Assembly: GCA_949752745.1 (NCBI GenBank)
Contig: OX457028.1
Span: 28,174,645 to 28,238,644 of the forward strand
Reading direction: 5' to 3'
Origin: Protula sp. h YS-2021
Taxonomy: Eukaryota > Annelida > Polychaeta > Sabellida > Serpulidae
Length of the DNA: 64,000 nt
Part shown: positions 61,070-64,000 of the stretch, one piece after another
Layout: every line of letters begins with the position of its first letter
Position numbering within the stretch: the first letter of the stretch is position 1
Position numbers and translations under genes: made by a program
The notes under the pieces: generated by a model
Databases searched by the model: none
Seen by the model: only the letters and a program-made list of their open reading frames with translations
What the model was told of the DNA's origin: nothing

Positions 61070-63699
61070 CTGCAAGCATAACACGTTGGTGAATGCCATT
61101 CGGCCTAGATATATAAACCATGCTGATATGTTTTACATCCCTGACGGTCACGGTCAAATGTAAACTCTTCCGAAAACATTGCCATTCCACATATTTTGGA
61201 TATACGGAGTTGCTGTACGAAATTCGTGATACGACTTTTAGATTCTACTGAGAACTAGCAAGGACAAAATTTGCAGACGGACGCAAAGGCGATCGCAATA
61301 CCACTAAAAAAACGGGCCAGTATGAGAATTTCACGGGTAAAGATATGTCAACAAAACAATACACTCATTGAAAATAATTAAGGGAAAATTGATTGAAATC
61401 GTTCTCCAACCGTAGTTCTTGTCAGGTGGGATGGGGGGGGGGGGGGAGTTCAACCGCTGATGCCTCGAGTTTAACATATTTTTTTTCTCGGGCAACCAAA
61501 AGTTTAACAGTTAAACATATTTTTAAATGTATGGGGGGGGGGAGGGGTAACAACCCGTGAACCCTACCTCATGGATCCGCTACTGTAATTTGCATAATCT
61601 CTGTAGGCACCTCACCCGGCACTTATATTGAAGGGTAAATCATTTAAATTTTCGACATTTTTTATTTATTTCAAGACAACATTAAAAACCGAAGACCAGT
61701 TAAAGTGACATACCCTCAGCGAAGATGCCAGCTTCGGCATCCATCTCCTGCTCTGTTGGGTTTTCCGGTGAGCTAACAACATTGACGTCAGAAACGGGAA
61801 AAACCTCCTGAACTGGTTTCTCGACCGCCGACAGTATATCTATAAACAAACAAAAAAAAAACGCCAATACTGAGATTTGTCTGTTAGTAAACTCTTATTC
61901 AAAAATAGGACATTGTCCACGTTTTTTTTTTTTTTTTTTTTTTTGTTAACATGTTTACAAAATGCTAACATTAGTAATCATAATTTCTTGGGTGAGCGCT
62001 TTGGAGGTTTAAACAAAAACTAGGATAAATTTGGAGAGGGTGAAACTTTAGAGGAGGGGGGGGGGAGGCTATTACGTCTCGAGTTAGGATGCCCTTTCGT
62101 GCCTCTCCCTTTCGGAAACCCACATCTTCTATAAATATACCGTAAAAACTCATAAATAACGCTAGAAGTAAGATATTGATACGTGTTCATTGATCAAATG
62201 ACGTACAGATCGCACACGTGAATATAATTCCAGAAAATCGAAATGCGAAATTGAGGGAATTCTCAAAAAAAACTTTGGAGTTGAGGCGATTAACGATATC
62301 GGGTAAAAGGAATGGGAAGGGGTGCTAACTCGAAGGGGCTGAGGGGATAACCCTATAAACTACGGTGTTTTGAATAGCTTTTGAGTAAGGTATAAATAAA
62401 CAATTATGTTGAAAACGTCACTCATTCATATGTGTGGCGTCCTTATAAAGGATACTTCAAAAAGCTGAAATATAATAAGTGGTTAAAACCGTTGCCGTTA
62501 TAAGTAAGTATAATTTACTTTTTTATATCATTTCTGCAAATCAGTTGATTTTCAACGAATGTATCTTTATCATGTCCAGCTTACAATCAGCGTTCAAAGA
62601 ACAAGGAGGCACGGGGGTCAAGCAGTCCCCCCCCCCCCCCCCCCCCCGTTGTCACATCGGGCCCCCAACTTTTAGATTCGGCAAAACTCACTAAAACATT
62701 AGCAAATGATGAGTTTATGTTTTTCTATTAATATCTTTACTTATGAGATGAATATTTTTTAAACTTGATGGTGGACTCCCTATTTTCCGTTGGACCCTCT
62801 GCTATTCAAAAATGGGGGGTCCATCGGGTTTCTGTTATTCAAACGAAGATCGAACACTTCTTGCAACCGCAAGCATGCAGGTGTAATTCTCACTTCTACA
62901 TCCCCTTGAATTTTGTTCAAATAAGGTTTTTTTCACGTGCTCAAATTATTTGTAATTGTTAGAATATTGCGCCGCCCAAAGCCCCCTGCTCCTCCCCCCC
63001 CAAAAAAAAACTTAGCTTGAATGAGACCATCTTCGCCAGTCCCCAAACTTGAAAAAAAAACACCTTTTCACAGGATTTTTTCTTTTTTTTTCAAATGCCC
63101 TAATGACAACTTAGCAGTCAGAAATTGTTGAGTGACTGGCTGAAAATACAGGATTGCTTTTGATCGATGTTCCATCGTAGCATTTATCAATAATTTCTGA
63201 CTGTTGTAATTAGGACATTGAAAAAAATGTGCAGGGAACGCAGAAGCGGGGTCAGTGGAAAGTTGAGCTCGGATACGGGTCAGTAGCGCCTGTTTTTTGC
63301 GAATTCGAGAACAGGATGGTACTAAGATTGAATAGATATCCAATCAGATAAGCCCAGGACCAAAAACGTTCTTGTACATGACGGACTTTAAAAAAAAACC
63401 TTAGACCTGAGGAGCCAAAGTGAAAAGCTAGACACAAGGTTCTTGTTCATTTTATTGAAACAAATGACATTTAAAATATTTATTATAAAAATAAGGTGTA
63501 TACCTTCCACGCGGATGTCGCTAACGTTTTTGTTCTTGAAATGACGCATTGCATTCAGGTCCGCCATGAGCATGAGCTTGGCCATGCTCACCCTCTCAAT
63601 GTACCCAGACATGCTTCTGTAATATATTTTATGAACATCTGCGGAATGGCCCAGATGTTTGCACAGATGCTCTACTTCGTGCGATCCCAATCCAAGTAC
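60810..63699 (-). CDS. Tyrosine-recombinase-like gene, C-terminal three exons; 5' part beyond window
   Basis: Exons in transcript order: 63504-63699 (phase 0 to 1), 61714-61839 (1 to 1) and 60810-61069 (1 to stop TGA). The first encodes E-V-E-H-L-C-K-H-L-G-H-S, then H-K-I-Y-Y-R; this spacing fits the second-histidine box (H-L-G-H) and tyrosine nucleophile of tyrosine recombinases. The second is acidic linker. The last ends in a Myb-like helical unit (A-W-S-E-A-E-T-D-E-I-K-R-V-F-K-K). I recall this W-S/T-x-E-E tail from uncharacterised cnidarian and fish proteins that also carry the zinc-finger spacer seen at 467-2264. It therefore appears to be a same-family neighbour, in the same orientation, whose start lies right of the window. 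The frame with the tyrosine is intact, but whether all catalytic residues are present cannot be judged here. Confidence 0.75.
61070..61713. other. Intron with poly-G tracts
   Basis: Intron of the right-hand gene. It contains G-runs at about 61433-61447 and 61535-61551 that could form G-quadruplexes. Nothing else is recognised. Confidence 0.5.
61714..61839 (-). CDS. Acidic linker exon
   Basis: 126 nt between acceptor TTTATAG and donor GTATGTCAC, phase 1 to phase 1. It encodes V-E-K-P-V-Q-E-V-F-P and then S-S-P-E-N-P-T-E-Q-E-M-D-A-E. No domain. The frame is fixed by both neighbours. Confidence 0.7.
61840..63503. other. Long intron with homopolymer tracts
   Basis: Intron of the right-hand gene. 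It contains a T-run near 61923-61944, a C-run near 62628-62647 and short G-runs at about 62055-62068. No extra exon or TIR pair was found. Confidence 0.5.
63504..63699 (-). CDS. Exon with the recombinase-like H-L-G-H and Y motif
   Basis: The exon lies between acceptor ATATTGAACAG and donor GTATACACC, 196 nt, phase 0 in and phase 1 out. It encodes 65 residues and then joins exon 61714-61839 through a split codon. The H-L-G-H to Y-Y distance is 10 residues, which is normal for the family. A nearby methionine frame upstream of the acceptor is intronic. Confidence 0.75.
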
Positions 63700-64000
63700 C
63701 TGTTCAATATAAAGCCAAATCATAATGTTCATTAACAATATGCAAGACTGCAGCGCCGACAAAAATTGCACCCATTTCCCTTGAAAACCATCAGGCCATT
63801 ACGCACTAGCATCGTGAAACCTTTGGGTCAAAAGTTAAACATGTTTCGAAGAATATGGTGAAAAGAAGGTATGTTTGAATTAAATGTGCCAGCGAAAAAC
63901 AAGATATCAAAACCGACCAGTAATCACGTGGCCTTTGGTTTGAAATTAAGCAAAAGCTACAAGATGGGCTCTGCGCTGTGGAATACCTATCCGTTTTTAA

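Overview
The window is eukaryotic and most probably from an invertebrate animal. Coding sequence lies in short exons with canonical GT-AG junctions, intergenic DNA is AT-rich, and non-LTR retrotransposons, a tRNA-derived SINE and several TIR elements are present. The protein families (KMT5-like SET, tyrosine-recombinase-like gene family, Maf bZIP) and repeat style fit a cnidarian, possibly a coral or anemone. That placement is inference; a sponge, mollusc or other metazoan is not excluded. I see no bacterial genes, operons, rRNA genes or CRISPR arrays.

Left part (1-13.6 kb): one multi-exon gene on the minus strand. It starts near 13576 and runs off the left edge. Working only from splice signals and reading phase, I could chain fifteen exons without a break: four encode a KMT5/SETD8-like SET domain, one is a 28-nt microexon, two are short linkers, seven are tandemly duplicated phase 1-1 exons (five type A, two type B), and a 1.8-kb exon carries an acidic region, two zinc-finger motifs and the start of a tyrosine-recombinase-like domain. 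Its introns hold an hAT-like TIR element, a 175-bp minisatellite and a TIR element with 9-bp target duplications.

Middle (13.6-57.7 kb): a degenerate L2/CR1-type non-LTR element (about 15.9-18.0 kb) is followed by a roughly 35-kb head-to-tail satellite array (about 18.69-53.77 kb). The array has a higher-order structure of ~0.73-kb and ~0.9-kb subunits that carry short hairpins with TTATGTGGT arms. A SINE inserted once was copied five more times as the array grew; a second SINE insertion is independent. A 594-bp TTAA-flanked TIR element sits in the array once. Right of the array are a frameshifted Maf-type bZIP copy, the 3' end of an RNase H-bearing non-LTR element, a second tiny copy of that element's tail, and a detached satellite fragment.

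Right part (57.7-64 kb): a cluster of TATGTGGT palindromes, a 48-bp tandem repeat, a duplicated ~330-bp repeat split by a TTA-flanked TIR element, and the 3' end of a second minus-strand gene (60810-63699). That gene encodes the C-terminal catalytic-type motif of the same tyrosine-recombinase-like family and a Myb-like tail. The simplest reading is two same-family genes in head-to-tail order, separated by about 47 kb of satellite and transposon DNA.
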